DNA of 64,000 nt from a bacterium Scap17 (GCA_013376735.1 VINJ01000001.1:1426001-1490000); one strand, 5' to 3'; positions 48,556 through 57,480 are shown, counted from the stretch's first letter. Translations and numbers: made by a program. The notes: a model not told the origin generated them from the letters alone.

Positions 48556-49323
48556 TCAGCTCAGACGTGTCAGCCGGTCGCGGTGCCAGGGCATCAGGGT
48601 GCGCAGCAGCGCATCCAGCGAGAAATAGAGCAGCAGGGAAAAGGCAACCAGCACCAGCAGGGCGGCGAACATCAGGTCGATCTCCATGCGCGCGTTGGCG
48701 TTGAGCATCAGATAGCCCAGCCCCTGGCTGGCACCGGCCCATTCCCCGATGACGGCGCCGATGGGGGCGGCAGTCGCGGCCATGCGAATGCCGGAGGCCA
48801 GCGCCGGCAGTGCGGCGGGCAGCTGGATGTGGATCAATCTGCGCCATGGGCTGGCGCCCAGGGTGTGGGCCAGATCCAGCCAGCCCTGCTGGGTCTGGCG
48901 CAGGCCGTCGTAGCCAGTGGAGGCGACCGGGAAATAGATGATCAGCGTCGCCATCACTACCTTGGACAGCATGTCATAGCCGAGCCACAGCACCAGCAGT
49001 GGGGCGATCGCGAACAGCGGTATCACCTGGCTGATCAGCAGCATCGGCAACAGCGTACGGCGCAGGCGGGGGATGAAGGCCAGCGCCAGCGCGGTGGAAA
49101 GCCCGAGCAGGATGCCCAGCACCAGCCCGGCCAGTATCTCGCTGATGGTGACGCCAGCGTGATGGGCCAGCAGCGGTGCCTTCTGGATCAGCACCTCGAG
49201 CACGGCCTGGGGCGTGGGCAGAATGTAGGGCGGTACGGCGGTAACGGCAATGATCAGCTGCCAAAGTCCCAGCAGGAGCAGCGTACTGATGACGAGGTGA
49301 CGCATGGCGTGCAGACGTTTCAT
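48556..49323 (-). CDS. thiX: HMP/thiamine-precursor ABC permease (ThiX-like)
   Basis: A 255-residue BPD-type permease with about six hydrophobic segments. The cytoplasmic loop reads LAHTLGASPWRRLIHIQLPAALP. The ATG overlaps the stop of the ATPase gene by 4 bp (ATGA), showing coupling. It forms the membrane channel for the pyrimidine-precursor importer. Confidence 0.88.
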   Translation of the reverse strand: MKRLHAMRHLVISTLLLLGLWQLIIAVTAVPPYILPTPQAVLEVLIQKAPLLAHHAGVTISEILAGLVLGILLGLSTALALAFIPRLRRTLLPMLLISQVIPLFAIAPLLVLWLGYDMLSKVVMATLIIYFPVASTGYDGLRQTQQGWLDLAHTLGASPWRRLIHIQLPAALPALASGIRMAATAAPIGAVIGEWAGASQGLGYLMLNANARMEIDLMFAALLVLVAFSLLLYFSLDALLRTLMPWHRDRLTRLS

Positions 49324-50072
49324 GCGGCCTCCTCGCTATCACGCAGGCGGGCGATCAGTTGCGCCTGCGCCGGCGGCAGGGCCGGGTCATCCAGCGGCAC
49401 CGGCCGCACGGCGCCAAGCCCCGGCAGATGCTCAAGCTCGGCGCCGTGGCCCGGGGCGCTCGACGGGCGCAGCACCAGCAGTTGATCGGCAAGGCGCAAT
49501 GCCTCAAGCGGGTCGTGGGTCACCATCAGGACGGTGCGGCCCTTGAGCAGGCGGCTGGCCAGATCGTGCAGCTCCAGACGGGTGATGGCATCCACCGCCG
49601 AGAACGGCTCATCCATCATCACGATCGGCGCCTGCTGATAGAGCGTGCGGGCGAGAGCGACGCGTTGGCGCTGGCCGCCGGAGAGGGCGTCCGGCCAGGC
49701 CTGCTCACGACCCTCAAGCCCGACCGCGGCCAGAAGCTCATGGGCGAGTTCGCGATTGCGCGGCCGCCGGCGCAGGTCATCGCCCAGCCACAGGTTGTCG
49801 ATGACGCGCCGCCACGGCAGCAGCAGGTCCTGCTGCGCCATCCAGGCCACGCGGTCGGTCAGCGGCTGACCGTCATCGGTGGCGAGGTCGAGCTGGTGGA
49901 GATCTGACATTTCCAGGCCAGCCAGCAGGCGCAGCAGCGAGCTCTTGCCGCAGCCGGAGCGCCCCAGCAGTGCCGTCCAGCTACCAGCCTCCAGACGCGC
50001 GGAAATATCGCGGAACAGCGTGTGGCCGGCGTAATCGATTCGTGCGTTGTTGAGGGTGAGTCCCAGCGACAC
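49320..50072 (-). CDS. thiZ: HMP/thiamine-precursor ABC ATPase (ThiZ-like)
   Basis: A 250-residue ATPase of the taurine/nitrate/thiamine-precursor class. Walker A is GRSGCGKS, the Q-loop lies in WMAQQDLLLPW, the signature is LSGGQRQR, Walker B is IVMMDEPFSAVD and the H-loop is MVTHDPLEAL. An upstream in-frame ATG lies inside the riboswitch and cannot be used; the GTG at 50072 with GGA upstream is the likely start. It is the first gene after the TPP riboswitch. Confidence 0.88.
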   Translation of the reverse strand: MSLGLTLNNARIDYAGHTLFRDISARLEAGSWTALLGRSGCGKSSLLRLLAGLEMSDLHQLDLATDDGQPLTDRVAWMAQQDLLLPWRRVIDNLWLGDDLRRRPRNRELAHELLAAVGLEGREQAWPDALSGGQRQRVALARTLYQQAPIVMMDEPFSAVDAITRLELHDLASRLLKGRTVLMVTHDPLEALRLADQLLVLRPSSAPGHGAELEHLPGLGAVRPVPLDDPALPPAQAQLIARLRDSEEAA

Positions 50073-50140
50073 AGGCAATTCCGTGGTCAGGCGGCGTGCC
50101 GGCAGGAGGAAGCAGGTGACGCGCCGTGCAGGGCACGCGT

Positions 50141-50238
50141 CGGGGATTCCCTCCGCCGGTATCAACCGGATCAGGTTCCAGGGGTTGTCGCGCGACGTAT
50201 CGCTGCGACTCTCAGCCCATTCTCGGGCACCCCCATCC
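50141..50238 (-). ncRNA. TPP (thi-box) riboswitch
   Basis: Read on the minus strand, it shows the conserved GGGGTGCCC, GGGCTGAGA, and CCTGATCCGGTTGATACCGG followed by GGCGGAGGGAA, the canonical thiamin pyrophosphate aptamer. It lies about 70 nt upstream of the ATPase start and should repress the operon when TPP is plentiful. A GACGCG/CGCGTC hairpin just downstream could be part of the expression platform. Confidence 0.97.
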
Positions 50239-50431
50239 AGGCCGACAGTGTAACGTCACTGTCTTGCCGGTGTCTTGTCCGACGCAAGTCGGGACAGGGG
50301 AGACGGCGACTTTCTTGAGTGGCTTTCCTGATTGGCTTTCCTGAGTGGGGCGAAACGGACTATGCCGATGTGGCACGCCTTGGGTATGCTGAACATGACT
50401 GTAACAAGACGTGTTGCCCAAGGAGATCATC
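50239..50431. other. Divergent leader region between the thi operon and an APH-like gene
   Basis: 193 bp without a gene. It must contain both the riboswitch-operon promoter (minus) and the promoter of the APH-like gene (plus). Repeated TTTCTTGAGTGG-like words occur near 50308-50350. Confidence 0.4.
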
Positions 50432-51397
50432 ATGCCCGACACACCGGATCTCTCGACCTGTTCCAGCTATCCCGTCCCCCCGCGACGGCCGAGCGCAGCT
50501 GACGCCACGGGGGAGCCGCACCCCGTGCCCAGGGGCTGGCCCGAGGAGTCACTGACTCGACGGCTCTCGACCTATCTGGGGCAACCGCTCGAACCGCTGG
50601 CACTCGCCTGGCCGGATAGCGCCAACTGGCTGTGGCGCCAGCGTGGCGGCACGCCGGGGCTGATCAAGCTGGCGCGAACCGGGCCAGACCACGACCCCTT
50701 CTGGCACGCCATGCGCGGGGTCTTCGGTGCCGATCGCTGGGCGACGCCGGAGGGTTTGACGCGACTGGCGGGCGCCTTGCCCGCGCGCCTGCCGATTCCG
50801 CCGCTGCCCCTGACCTTCCTGGGGCGTCTCGATGGCGCGCCCATCTGGCACCTGCCGTGGTCCAGCGGTCAGCCGAGCAATCTCAGCATCACCTTCTGTG
50901 AGCTGCTGGGCGACCAGCTCGGTCGCCTGCATCAGGATACGGTGTCGGGCTTCGGTCAGCCGCTGGCGCAGCCGATGCCGCTGTTGCACTGGAATGCCCG
51001 CGTCACGCGCTTTCTGGCCCATCACCCGCGTCGCGCGGAACTCGGCACGCTGCTCAAGCGCACCTTCCCGGCGCCGACTCGCGCGGTGTGGTGTCTGCCG
51101 GACATGCGCGCCGATCAGTATCTGTGCGCCGCCACCGGCTGGGTATGGAGCGATTGGGAAGCGCTGGTGTGGGCGCCGATCGAGTTCGACTGGGCGCTGG
51201 TGGAGTTGCTGCTGGAAACGCCGGAGCAGCGTCAGGCCTTCATGAAGGGCTATTCGCGCCATGGGCGCATGGTCGATCTCGATGGCCAGCGTGAGCTGTG
51301 CCGTGCGCTGTTGTGGGCGATGGAGGCATTCGGCCCGCGGTCCTATGCTGAGCTTGCGGCAGCCCCTGCCTGGGTCTCGCCGCGCAGCCTGGCGTGA
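50432..51397 (+). CDS. APH-like (aminoglycoside phosphotransferase fold) protein
   Basis: A 321-residue protein with a start supported by AAGGAG 7 nt upstream. C-terminal phrases LPDMRADQYLCAATGWVWSDWEA and IEFDWALVELLLE resemble the catalytic and DxD-like regions of the APH/choline-kinase fold. The usual HGDLHxxN motif is replaced by LPDMRADQY, with the Asp retained. It is divergent from the riboswitch-controlled thi importer, so a thiamine or pyrimidine kinase-like role (compare ThiK) is an attractive guess. It may be an inactive or diverged kinase. Confidence 0.6.
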   Translation: MPDTPDLSTCSSYPVPPRRPSAADATGEPHPVPRGWPEESLTRRLSTYLGQPLEPLALAWPDSANWLWRQRGGTPGLIKLARTGPDHDPFWHAMRGVFGADRWATPEGLTRLAGALPARLPIPPLPLTFLGRLDGAPIWHLPWSSGQPSNLSITFCELLGDQLGRLHQDTVSGFGQPLAQPMPLLHWNARVTRFLAHHPRRAELGTLLKRTFPAPTRAVWCLPDMRADQYLCAATGWVWSDWEALVWAPIEFDWALVELLLETPEQRQAFMKGYSRHGRMVDLDGQRELCRALLWAMEAFGPRSYAELAAAPAWVSPRSLA

Positions 51398-51534
51398 AAT
51401 TCGCGTGCTGTACACTGCAAGTACATGAAAGGTGTGAAATTTCTCTGCAGCCCCTTCGCTGACATGGAATACTGTGGGTGAGTCGTCATGGACGTCATTC
51501 GAGATCTGATGTAGGGCTTGGCGGGGGAGCACTC

Positions 51535-53244
51535 GTGGTAGAGAACCTGAATTATTATTTCTTGCTGGCAGGCACGCTGATCGCCTTGAGCGTGTTGGCC
51601 AGCCGCGTCTCGGCGCGTCTTGGCATGCCGCTGCTACTGCTGTTCCTCGGTCTTGGCATGCTGGCGGGTGAAGATGGCGTCCTGGGCATCCAGTTCGACG
51701 ACGCCTCATCCGCTTACATGATCGGCAATCTGGCGCTGGCGCTCATCCTGCTCGATGGCGGCCTGCGTACGCGGCTGTCCACGTTTCGTGCCGGCCTGAA
51801 ACCGGCGCTGGTGCTGGCCACCGTCGGGGTCTTCATGACCAGTGGCCTGGTGGGCCTTCTGGCCATGTGGCTGTTTGATCTCACCCTGATCGAAGGCCTG
51901 CTGGTCGGGGCCATCGTCGGTTCCACCGATGCCGCGGCGGTCTTCTCGCTGCTGGGAGGCCAGGGCGTTCACCTCAATGAGCGTGTCGGTGCGACGCTGG
52001 AAATCGAGTCCGGCACCAACGACCCGATGGCGATCTTCCTGACCATCACGCTGGCCGAGATCCTGACCGGTCAGCTCTCCGGCGTCGCGTCGGGCATCAT
52101 GAGCTTCCTGCTGCAGTTCGGTGTCGGCGCCGCCATGGGGATCGCCGGCGGCTGGTTGATCGCACGCCTGATGCGTTATCTGGACCTCGCCCCCGGTCTT
52201 TATTCGCTGCTGGCGCTGGCACTTGGCTTGAGCCTGTTCGCCACCACCAACGAGATGGGCGGCAGCGGTTTCCTCGCCATCTATCTGTGCGGCCTGATGA
52301 TCGGGAATCACCCCGGTCGTCATCTGGAGCACATCCTGCCGGTGCATGATGGCATGGCACACCTCTCGCAGATCGTGCTGTTCCTGATGCTGGGCCTGCT
52401 GGTCTCGCCGTCGACCATGCTGCAGTTCGCGCTGCCGGCCGCCATCCTCAGCGTGGCGCTGATTCTGGTGGTGCGCCCGCTGGCGGTCATCCTGTGTCTC
52501 AAGCCGTTCTTCCGCTTCCGCTGGCGCGAGCTGTGGTTCATCAGCTGGGTGGGATTGCGAGGGGCGGTGCCGATCGTGCTGGCGATCTTCCCGGTGATCA
52601 CCGGGGTCGAGAATGCCGGTCTCTACTTCAATGTCGCCTTTTTCGTGGTCATCATCTCGCTGCTGGTACAGGGCTCATCGCTGGCGCCGATGGCGCGCAA
52701 GTTGAGGGTGGTGGTGCCGCCGGGCGCACAGCCCAGTCGCCGCAACCTGCTCGGCATCATGCCGGTCAACGACTACGAGATGCTGGTCTATCGCGTCGAC
52801 AACACGGCGCTGGAAGGCGTGGCGCTGCGCATGCTGCGCTTCCCGTCGGGGGCCAAGGTCGGGGCGCTGTTCCGCAACAAGGTGTTGATCCACCCCAAGG
52901 GCAGCACCTGTCTGCATCAGCAGGATGTGCTGTGCGTGGTAGGGCGCTCGTGTGATGTGCCAAGCCTCAACCGCATGTTCAATGGCGAGAGCCTGCAGCA
53001 TGAGCAGCGCGCCTTCTTCGGGACCTTCACGCTGGAAGGCGATGCCAACATGCAGGATATCGCCGATGTCTACGGGTTGACACTCTCCCAGGGCGAGCAG
53101 CATCTGACCATCGCCGAGTTCATCACTCGTCGAGTCGGTGGGGTGCCGGTGGTCGGCGACGATGTGGACTGGCATGGCATCCACTGGGTGGTGAACGAGG
53201 TGGAAGGCAATCGCATCACCAAGGTCGGGCTGCGACTGCACTGA
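51535..53244 (+). CDS. nhaP2: K+/H+ antiporter, NhaP2 (CvrA) type
   Basis: A 569-residue CPA1 antiporter, close to the usual NhaP2 length of about 572. Twelve or so membrane helices (residues ~1-390) include GSTDAAAVF and ESGTNDPMAI, the conserved ion-path phrases. A C-terminal cytoplasmic TrkA-C/CorC-type region follows. The GTG start has GGGGGAG 5 nt upstream, and an upstream frame extension was rejected. It protects against high K+ or pH by exchanging K+ and H+. Confidence 0.93.
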   Translation: MVENLNYYFLLAGTLIALSVLASRVSARLGMPLLLLFLGLGMLAGEDGVLGIQFDDASSAYMIGNLALALILLDGGLRTRLSTFRAGLKPALVLATVGVFMTSGLVGLLAMWLFDLTLIEGLLVGAIVGSTDAAAVFSLLGGQGVHLNERVGATLEIESGTNDPMAIFLTITLAEILTGQLSGVASGIMSFLLQFGVGAAMGIAGGWLIARLMRYLDLAPGLYSLLALALGLSLFATTNEMGGSGFLAIYLCGLMIGNHPGRHLEHILPVHDGMAHLSQIVLFLMLGLLVSPSTMLQFALPAAILSVALILVVRPLAVILCLKPFFRFRWRELWFISWVGLRGAVPIVLAIFPVITGVENAGLYFNVAFFVVIISLLVQGSSLAPMARKLRVVVPPGAQPSRRNLLGIMPVNDYEMLVYRVDNTALEGVALRMLRFPSGAKVGALFRNKVLIHPKGSTCLHQQDVLCVVGRSCDVPSLNRMFNGESLQHEQRAFFGTFTLEGDANMQDIADVYGLTLSQGEQHLTIAEFITRRVGGVPVVGDDVDWHGIHWVVNEVEGNRITKVGLRLH

Positions 53245-53292
53245 GCCTGACTCCGTGTCTGAGCCTGAGCCTCTGTCTGAACTTCACGCACT

Positions 53293-53331
53293 ACGACGCC
53301 CCCATTGCACTGCGTGTAATGGGGGCGTCGT
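53293..53331 (+). terminator. Terminator of the NhaP2-type gene
   Basis: Perfect 14-bp stem ACGACGCCCCCATT with its complement, loop of 11 nt, followed by GTTT. It lies about 50 bp past the stop. Confidence 0.85.
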
Positions 53332-53429
53332 GTTTGGACTCATCAATATCGTACTCTGTTGATGTCAGGCCAATTTGTCCGTGACAGCGCCTGGCCATCC
53401 TTTGTGGCCAGCGACAAGGAGGTGACTAC

Positions 53430-54554
53430 ATGGCCAGCCCACATCCTCATCTCGCGGGCTTTCTGCGACGATTCGAGCAATTCCCGCCCGGGCTCACGGC
53501 GGATGAGAAGACCTTTCATGCCACCTTCAACATGGTCTACGTGCTGGCGGTCAGCTGCCATCTGATCTACGCCATCCTGCTGTTGTGGCTGGGTGAGATG
53601 GGCATTCTGGCGCTGAATCTGGCGATGCTGATCGTCGATCTGGTCTGCCTGCAGCTGCACCGTGCTCGCCGTGAAGCCCTGGCGGCCACGTTGATGGCGC
53701 TGGGCACCTGTGCGCAGATCAGCTTCTCGCTAAGCTATTTCGGCTCGGAGGCCGGATTCGACTACTTCTACTTCGGTGCCTTGCTGTGCATCTACTCGAT
53801 CCGCATGTCGTTCATGCGGCGCGTACTTCTGTGTGCCGCCTGCCTGAGTATGCCGCTGCTGGCCTATATCATCCTGATGCTGGAAGGGCCGACCCATCTG
53901 CTGCCCGCTGGCTGGATGCTGGCATTTCGCATCATCAATCTGGGTGTATTGACCATCTTCTTCACGCTGGTGCTGGTACAGATGGGCTGGTCGGTGGAGC
54001 GCCTGCAGCAGCGTTTCGAGACGGGAGGGCGCTTCGATGCGTTGACCGGTGCCCTGAGTCGCGCGGAGCTGGTCGACAGCGGACGCGGCATGTTGATCAA
54101 CAACGGGCCGCTGAGCCTGATGATGGTCGATGTCGACCACTTGGCGCTGATCAACGAGACCTGGGGTCGCCAGGCCGGTGATCAGGTGCTCAAGGAGCTG
54201 GTGCGGCGCATGCGCAGCATCCTGCGCGGGGAGGATCTGGTCGGGCGCTATGGCGGCGAGGAGTTCGTGCTGTTATGCCCGGGGCTGCATGGCGAGCGCG
54301 TCGACCAGGTGGCAGAGCGTCTGTGCAAGGGCGCTTCGGCGTTGCCATTCGTCATCAATGACGGCCTCAACAGTCTGGATGTCAATCTGTCGATCGGTGT
54401 CGCCCAGCGTCAGTCCGGCGACAAGGACCTGGAAGGCCTGATCGCCAAGGCTGACGTCAATCTGTTCCGCGCCAAGCAGGATGGCGGCAATGGCTTCGTC
54501 AGTGACACCCAGCTGGGGCCCGTGGGCGGGCCGGGCATCGCCGCCATCAATTGA
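53430..54554 (+). CDS. Membrane GGDEF diguanylate cyclase
   Basis: A 374-residue protein. About five to six N-terminal hydrophobic segments (residues ~30-195) form a membrane sensor of unknown ligand. The GGDEF domain (about 205-365) has an active GGEEF signature (275-279) and the inhibitory I-site RxxD (Arg266, Asp269) five residues before it. It should make cyclic di-GMP and be subject to product inhibition. No EAL domain is present. AAGGAGGTGA lies before the ATG. It is transcribed alone. Confidence 0.93.
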   Translation: MASPHPHLAGFLRRFEQFPPGLTADEKTFHATFNMVYVLAVSCHLIYAILLLWLGEMGILALNLAMLIVDLVCLQLHRARREALAATLMALGTCAQISFSLSYFGSEAGFDYFYFGALLCIYSIRMSFMRRVLLCAACLSMPLLAYIILMLEGPTHLLPAGWMLAFRIINLGVLTIFFTLVLVQMGWSVERLQQRFETGGRFDALTGALSRAELVDSGRGMLINNGPLSLMMVDVDHLALINETWGRQAGDQVLKELVRRMRSILRGEDLVGRYGGEEFVLLCPGLHGERVDQVAERLCKGASALPFVINDGLNSLDVNLSIGVAQRQSGDKDLEGLIAKADVNLFRAKQDGGNGFVSDTQLGPVGGPGIAAIN

Positions 54555-54632
54555 GCGCAATGCACTGTGCGTAGCTCTGTCCATGGAGCACTGCGCGCAG
54601 AGCTTCGTGCACAAAGCCTGGTATACAACCCG

Positions 54633-54673
54633 GCGCGCCCCCGCAGAATGACGTTCATGTCTCCGGGGGCGTG
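54633..54673. terminator. Terminator between diguanylate cyclase and rhlE genes
   Basis: CGCCCCCG/CGGGGGCG stem with a long loop of about 20 nt between the convergent genes, followed by TGCTTGTG. The weak U-run makes this moderately confident. Confidence 0.55.
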
Positions 54674-54711
54674 CTTGTGTCAGGGCGTCACCAGGCTTGC
54701 CCTGAGATAAG

Positions 54712-55923
54712 TCAGCGGCGGTTGGACTGGCGCCGGCGACTCTTGCTTGCGGGCTTGGGGGCGTAGTCGCTGTTCGAGGCCGGTACCGCGAGCTTGGGTG
54801 CAAAGCCTTCCACGACCTCGCGCGTCACGAAATAGCCCAGGTGCTGCTCGATGGCGCACAGGTTGCGGAAGTCATCACGCGAGACCAGCGAGATGGCTTC
54901 ACCGCTGGCCCCGGCACGGCCGGTGCGCCCGATGCGGTGGACATAATCCTCGGCGGCGTCCGGCAGGTCGTAGTTGACCACGCGCTGCAGATCATCGATG
55001 TCGATGCCCCGCGCGGCAACGCCGGTGGCCACGAGATACTTGATGGTGCCGGCCTTGAAGTCGGCCAGCAGCTGCTCGCGCATGGCCTGGCTGCGACCGC
55101 TGTGGAAGGACTCGGCGGCGATGTCACGTTTCTCCAGCTGACTCACCAGCTTGGCGGCGCCGCGCTTGGTCTCGATGAAGATCAGCGCCTGCTGCCACTG
55201 CTTCTCGTGAATCAGGTGGCTCAGAAGGGCGGACTTGAACTCCTTGTCGACCGTGATCAGATACTGGCTGATGTCGGGCGCGGTGACGTTCTCCGGTGCG
55301 ATCATGATCTCGACGGCGTCCGTCACTGCGGTCTTGGCGAGCACACGCACCTGGGCCGAGAGCGTTGCCGAGAACAGCAGGTTCTGGCGCTCCCTTGGCA
55401 GCTTCTCGATGATCTTGTTGATGTCGGCGATGAAGCCCATGTCGAGCATGCGGTCCGCTTCGTCGATGACGAGAGTGCGTGTCTCGTCGAGATGGATCGC
55501 GCGGCGGGTCAGCATGTCCAGCAGGCGGCCGGGCGTCGCCACCAGGATGTCCACACCTTCGATCAGACGCTGCTGCTGGGGCTCGATCTCCACGCCGCCA
55601 TACATCGCCATGGAGCTGACTTCCAGATGCCGGGCGTAGTGCTGGATGTTGTCTTCGACCTGAATCGCCAGCTCCCGCGTCGGGGTCAGGATGACGGCAT
55701 GTACGCGCTTGGCGCGCACCTTGGGCGCCTGTTGCAGGGTCTGCAGGATGGGCAGCACGAAGCTTGCCGTCTTGCCGGTACCCGTTTGGGCGGCGGCGAT
55801 CAGGTTGTCACCGGCCAGCACGACGGGGATCGCCTTCTCCTGGATGGGAGTCGGGGTCTGGTAGCCTTGCTCGGTGACGGCCTTGACGATGGGATCGCTC
55901 AAACCAAGGGCAGAAAATGGCAT
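54712..55923 (-). CDS. rhlE: DEAD-box RNA helicase (RhlE-like)
   Basis: A 403-residue RNA helicase. Q-motif region GYQTPTPIQ, motif I AQTGTGKT, Ia PTRELA, II VIDEADRMLDMGF, III SAT and VI HRIGRTGR are all visible, in normal order. The C-terminal tail is short and basic (KPASKSRRRQSNRR), typical of RhlE-type helicases that help ribosome assembly and RNA turnover. It starts MPFSALGL with a normal length. Confidence 0.93.
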   Translation of the reverse strand: MPFSALGLSDPIVKAVTEQGYQTPTPIQEKAIPVVLAGDNLIAAAQTGTGKTASFVLPILQTLQQAPKVRAKRVHAVILTPTRELAIQVEDNIQHYARHLEVSSMAMYGGVEIEPQQQRLIEGVDILVATPGRLLDMLTRRAIHLDETRTLVIDEADRMLDMGFIADINKIIEKLPRERQNLLFSATLSAQVRVLAKTAVTDAVEIMIAPENVTAPDISQYLITVDKEFKSALLSHLIHEKQWQQALIFIETKRGAAKLVSQLEKRDIAAESFHSGRSQAMREQLLADFKAGTIKYLVATGVAARGIDIDDLQRVVNYDLPDAAEDYVHRIGRTGRAGASGEAISLVSRDDFRNLCAIEQHLGYFVTREVVEGFAPKLAVPASNSDYAPKPASKSRRRQSNRR

Positions 55924-56145
55924 GGTGTCTCGACTTGTCTAAAGGGGGAGGGGCAAGCGCACATTCTGCGGCAAGGAATGTCTGGCGCAGTGATGCTCAC
56001 TGTAGCCGAAAGTCCGCTGACGGCCCGGCGCATCATTGGGCATCGCTCAGGCAGGGTAGCGAAGTGGCGGCGATGGGCGCTGCGCGGCAACAATGAAAAA
56101 GCCCCGCCTACCTGAAGTAGACGGGGCTTTCGGAATTCAAGGTGG
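55924..56145. other. rhlE leader and tRNA-Ser terminator region
   Basis: The first 100 bp are the rhlE promoter and leader on the minus strand. The remainder holds the terminator (56096-56130) of the first tRNA-Ser. No additional gene is seen. Confidence 0.45.
56096..56130 (-). terminator. Terminator of tRNA-Ser copy 1
   Basis: AAAGCCCCGTCTAC/GTAGGCGGGGCTTT stem (minus strand) followed by TTTC; it lies 15 nt beyond the tRNA 3' end. Confidence 0.88.
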
Positions 56146-56233
56146 TGGAGGGACAGGGATTCGAACCCTGGGTAGGCTATTAACCTACGCCGGTTTTCAA
56201 GACCGGTGCATTCAACCGCTCTGCCATCCCTCC
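56146..56233 (-). tRNA. tRNA-Ser (anticodon UGA), copy 1
   Basis: An 88-nt class II tRNA on the minus strand. The acceptor stem is GGAGGGA/TCCCTCC, the anticodon loop is CTTGAAA (UGA), and the long variable arm and the GTTCGAATC T-arm are present. The discriminator base is A, and CCA is not encoded (CCT follows). Reads UCA codons. Confidence 0.97.
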
Positions 56234-56469
56234 GACTCACGGAGCGAAATACTACCGAATCTGATGAGAATAGCAAGAGGTAGGCGAAGAAAAATATTCG
56301 GAAAAGCCATCGCGGACAAACACTTGCAGCAGGATGGCGCTGGGGTGAGGCCGCCGGAAGCCGCCTGCTGGTACCAGGCCATGATTCAGCTCATGACTCG
56401 GATCATGAGTCATGACCACGAAAAAGCCCCGCCTACCTAAGGTAGACGGGGCTTTCGGAATCAAGGTGG
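56234..56469. repeat. Duplicated tRNA-Ser flanks
   Basis: This spacer between the two tRNAs includes the start-side flank of copy 1 (CGACTCACGGAG...) and the terminator of copy 2. Flanking sequences are near-identical in both copies, giving a duplication with a 324-bp period. The middle contains a short palindrome (CATGACTC...GAGTCATG). Confidence 0.6.
56421..56455 (-). terminator. Terminator of tRNA-Ser copy 2
   Basis: AAAGCCCCGTCTAC/GTAGGCGGGGCTTT stem on the minus strand, almost identical to that of copy 1 (differing only in the loop), directly after the tRNA. Confidence 0.88.
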
Positions 56470-56557
56470 TGGAGGGACAGGGATTCGAACCCTGGGTAGG
56501 CTATTAACCTACGCCGGTTTTCAAGACCGGTGCATTCAACCGCTCTGCCATCCCTCC
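56470..56557 (-). tRNA. tRNA-Ser (anticodon UGA), copy 2
   Basis: Identical in its 88 nt to the first tRNA-Ser gene as far as I can read: same acceptor stem, CTTGAAA anticodon loop and variable arm. It lies 324 bp away in the same orientation. The 5' flank (CGACTCACGG...) is shared for about 10 bp and then diverges. Confidence 0.97.
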
Positions 56558-56811
56558 GACTCACGGGATGAAATACTACGGATTTTTCAGTCAGCGTCAA
56601 GGACTTGGCGTAAATTTCCTTGTCGTTCAGATGCTTGAAAGGTCGCACATGCCACAATGGCCGCGGAGACTGACGATGTCGTTGCCTTGCGCGCGCCGGA
56701 TGGTTGCCTCAATGGGGCTTTTCATCGTTCTGTCTCTTGATTAGGCAAACCCCTGAGGGCATGCTGGGGTCAATTCGATGAATCCATCGTAGCAACCTGA
56801 GGATAGACACC
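56558..56811. other. tRNA promoter and yccA leader region
   Basis: This divergent region holds the tRNA-Ser copy 2 promoter (minus) and the promoter of the Bax-inhibitor family gene (plus). No other gene is seen. Confidence 0.4.
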
Positions 56812-57480
56812 ATGGCTAACAGCTCCTGGCAGGTCTCGCAGGATACCGCGAGCCGCTCGCTCAGTACTCACAAGGTACTGCGCAACACTTACATGATGCT
56901 GGCAATGACGCTGCTGTTCTCCGCGCTGACCGCTGGCGTGGCGATGAGCATGGGCGTCGGCCGCATGAACATCTTCGTGCTGCTGATCGGTGCCTACGGC
57001 CTGATGTTCCTGGTCCACAAGACCGCGAACTCCACCGCCGGCATCTTCGCGACCTTCGCCTTCACCGGCTTCATGGGCTTCACGCTCGGTCCGGTACTGA
57101 ATGCCTACCTGAGCCTGCCCAACGGCGGCCAGCTGGTGATGACCGCGCTCGGCATGACCGGCATCACCTTCGCCGGCCTGTCCGCGGTGGCACTGGTGAC
57201 GCGCAAGGACTTCTCGTTCCTGGGCAACTTCCTGTTCGCCGGCGCCATCGTGCTGATTCTGGCGATGCTGGCAGCGATGATCTTCAACATCAGCGGCCTG
57301 GCACTGGCTGTCTCCGCCGGCTTCGTGCTGTTCGCCTCCGCGGCGATCCTGTTCGAGACCAGCCAGATCATCCACGGCGGGCAGACCAACTACCTGCTGG
57401 CGACGGTGAGCCTGTACGTCTCCATCTACAACATGTTCGTCAGCCTGCTGGCCCTGCTGGGCTTCGCTTCCGACGATTGA
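56812..57480 (+). CDS. yccA: Bax-inhibitor-1 family membrane protein (YccA-like)
   Basis: A 222-residue integral membrane protein with seven hydrophobic segments, similar to YccA, a substrate and modulator of the FtsH protease. Typical phrases are FTGFMGFTLGPVLN, ALFETSQII-like SAAILFETSQIIHGG and the C-terminal NMFVSLLALLG. A GAGGATAG ribosome site precedes the ATG. It is transcribed alone and ends at a perfect 15-bp terminator stem. Confidence 0.93.
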   Translation: MANSSWQVSQDTASRSLSTHKVLRNTYMMLAMTLLFSALTAGVAMSMGVGRMNIFVLLIGAYGLMFLVHKTANSTAGIFATFAFTGFMGFTLGPVLNAYLSLPNGGQLVMTALGMTGITFAGLSAVALVTRKDFSFLGNFLFAGAIVLILAMLAAMIFNISGLALAVSAGFVLFASAAILFETSQIIHGGQTNYLLATVSLYVSIYNMFVSLLALLGFASDD

